Shown here piece after piece: positions 5,175 through 5,714 of a stretch of 5,714 nt of DNA; positions within the stretch are counted from its first letter, which is position 1; each line of letters begins with the position of its first letter. The translations under genes and the position numbers were made by a program. The notes below the pieces were generated by a model. The model was not told where the DNA came from. It saw nothing but the letters and a program-made list of their open reading frames with translations, and did no database searches. Source of the stretch: Lysobacteraceae bacterium (GTDB lineage Bacteria; Pseudomonadota; Gammaproteobacteria; DSM-19610); NCBI GenBank assembly GCA_020201295.1, contig JAIVHA010000104.1:1-5714 (forward strand), read 5' to 3'.

Positions 5175-5513
5175 GTGACGCGGCAATCTCCAGGTGGTGA
5201 CGGCGGCAGCTGCGCGGCGGGCGAACCCTTCGCCCTGCAGGTACTGGGCGATGACATGGAGCCCGAATTCGAAAACGGCGTCATCATCGTCGTCGACCCC
5301 GAGGGCGTGGTGGAAAATGGTTGCTACGTAGTGGCCGTGGTGAACGAGGAACACACCTTCCGCCAGCTGGTGTGGGACGAGAACAAGCGTTATTTCCTCA
5401 AGCCCCTCAATGACGCCTACGAGACCGTCGAAATCCCCAACCTGCAGGGCGTGAAGGGCGTGGTGGTACAGAAGGCAGGACGGCGGCGCAGCGAGCGCAA
5501 GCATTACGTCTAA
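5175..5513 (+). CDS. LexA/UmuD-fold (S24-like) protein with catalytic dyad replaced
   Basis: About 112 residues matching the C-terminal fold of LexA, UmuD and phage repressors, without any DNA-binding domain. The landmark EPFALQVLGDDMEPEFENG (17-35) aligns with the family's GDSMEP motif, but the nucleophilic Ser is Asp27. The general-base Lys expected in the later strand is Arg63 (TFRQL). FLKPLN (74-79), GVVVQKAG (95-102) and a basic C-terminus RRRSERKHYV follow. Self-cleavage or protease activity is therefore unlikely; a binding or regulatory role is more plausible. GTG 5175 is the only start in this frame after the stop at 5145-5147, and it lacks a well-spaced ribosome site. A better site (AAGG 5132-5135 before ATG 5141/5144) serves another frame that reads to TGA 5198-5200, so a +1 frameshift near there may hide the true N-terminus. 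Confidence 0.75.
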   Translation: MTRQSPGGDGGSCAAGEPFALQVLGDDMEPEFENGVIIVVDPEGVVENGCYVVAVVNEEHTFRQLVWDENKRYFLKPLNDAYETVEIPNLQGVKGVVVQKAGRRRSERKHYV

Positions 5514-5529
5514 CCGGAATACTCTCCCT

Positions 5530-5606
5530 AATCGGGGTCAGAACACAGTTTTCGCTAATATAACCAGCAATTGTGTTCTGACCCCGATTGCCTGACCCCG
5601 ATTGCC
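5530..5606. repeat. REP-like inverted repeat with an extra tandem half-site
   Basis: Perfect 18-base arms (AATCGGGGTCAGAACACA at 5530-5547, its complement at 5572-5589) flank an AT-rich 24-base loop. The right arm overlaps a 14-base direct repeat, CTGACCCCGATTGC, at 5578-5591 and 5592-5605. The element fills the space between convergent genes, so it could fold into a two-way transcription stop. Its GGGGTCAG core resembles hairpins I recall near REP-associated Y1 transposases in proteobacteria; no transposase is in the window. Confidence 0.75.
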
Positions 5607-5610
5607 CGAA

Positions 5611-5714
5611 TTACTTACGCTTGCGAGCCAACAGCATGCCTGCCACACCGATGCCAACCAGGGCCCACGTAGCCGGTTCCGGAATCGGCGTGGGTGGTAA
5701 CGCGGTACATGCCC
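5611..5714 (-). CDS. PEP-CTERM sorting-signal protein, C-terminal end only
   Basis: The last 33 codons of a minus-strand gene that runs off the right edge. It reads PPTPIPEPATWALVGIG (residues 6-22 of the visible part), then VAGMLLARKRK and TAA at 5613-5611. This is the textbook PEP-CTERM tail: a PEP motif, a single hydrophobic helix and a short basic end. Exosortase (EpsH/Xrt) recognises it to cleave and export the protein, usually to the surface or the exopolysaccharide matrix. The functional domain lies outside the window, so the role of the mature protein is unknown. It converges on the S24-like gene across the inverted repeat. Confidence 0.88.
   Translation of the reverse strand, partial: ACTALPPTPIPEPATWALVGIGVAGMLLARKRK

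Noticed and set aside
3282..5504. 740-codon open frame on the minus strand, rich in His, Gly and Ala
   Set aside because: It is the mirror of gabD and the S24-like gene. GC-ending codons on the plus strand leave the opposite frame free of stops, and the composition matches no protein family I know.

Overview
The window is GC-rich, densely coded DNA, most likely from a gammaproteobacterium. Three features point that way: a bacterial-type ferredoxin-NADP+ reductase, a DsrC/TusE-family protein (the family is prominent in sulfur-oxidising lineages) and the tail of a PEP-CTERM/exosortase-sorted protein at the right edge. A Chromatiales/Ectothiorhodospiraceae-like sulfur bacterium would fit, but this is inference; no taxonomic marker is present.

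Region 1 (about 79-1590, + strand) looks like one operon of four small genes. They are a charged hydrophilic protein, a DsrC-fold protein that has lost both sulfur-carrying cysteines (RspA-like), a proline-rich protein built of 10-residue repeats, and a glycine-zipper membrane protein whose start overlaps the preceding stop. The set resembles an envelope or stress accessory module more than a metabolic pathway.

Region 2 (1593-2336, - strand) is a complete fpr gene. It converges on the first operon with a 2-base gap and is divergent from the next block; candidate promoters for both directions lie in 2367-2452.

Region 3 (2481-3527, + strand) is a decayed island. A dienelactone hydrolase is reduced to a 77-residue stub that joins an early segment to its C-terminus. 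A spermidine-synthase-like methyltransferase has lost its middle and its frame. A third small gene appears to carry a single +1 frameshift. These may be true pseudogenes or sequence/assembly errors.

Region 4 (3567-5024, + strand) is an intact succinate-semialdehyde dehydrogenase (gabD). A 20-base palindrome lies upstream, over the stop of the preceding gene, and a GC-rich hairpin lies downstream.

Region 5 (5141-5714) holds a LexA/UmuD-fold (S24) protein with no DNA-binding domain and with both catalytic residues replaced. After it come a REP-like inverted repeat with 18-base arms and the last 33 codons of a PEP-CTERM protein on the - strand. No tRNA, rRNA, CRISPR array, integrase or intact transposase was seen.
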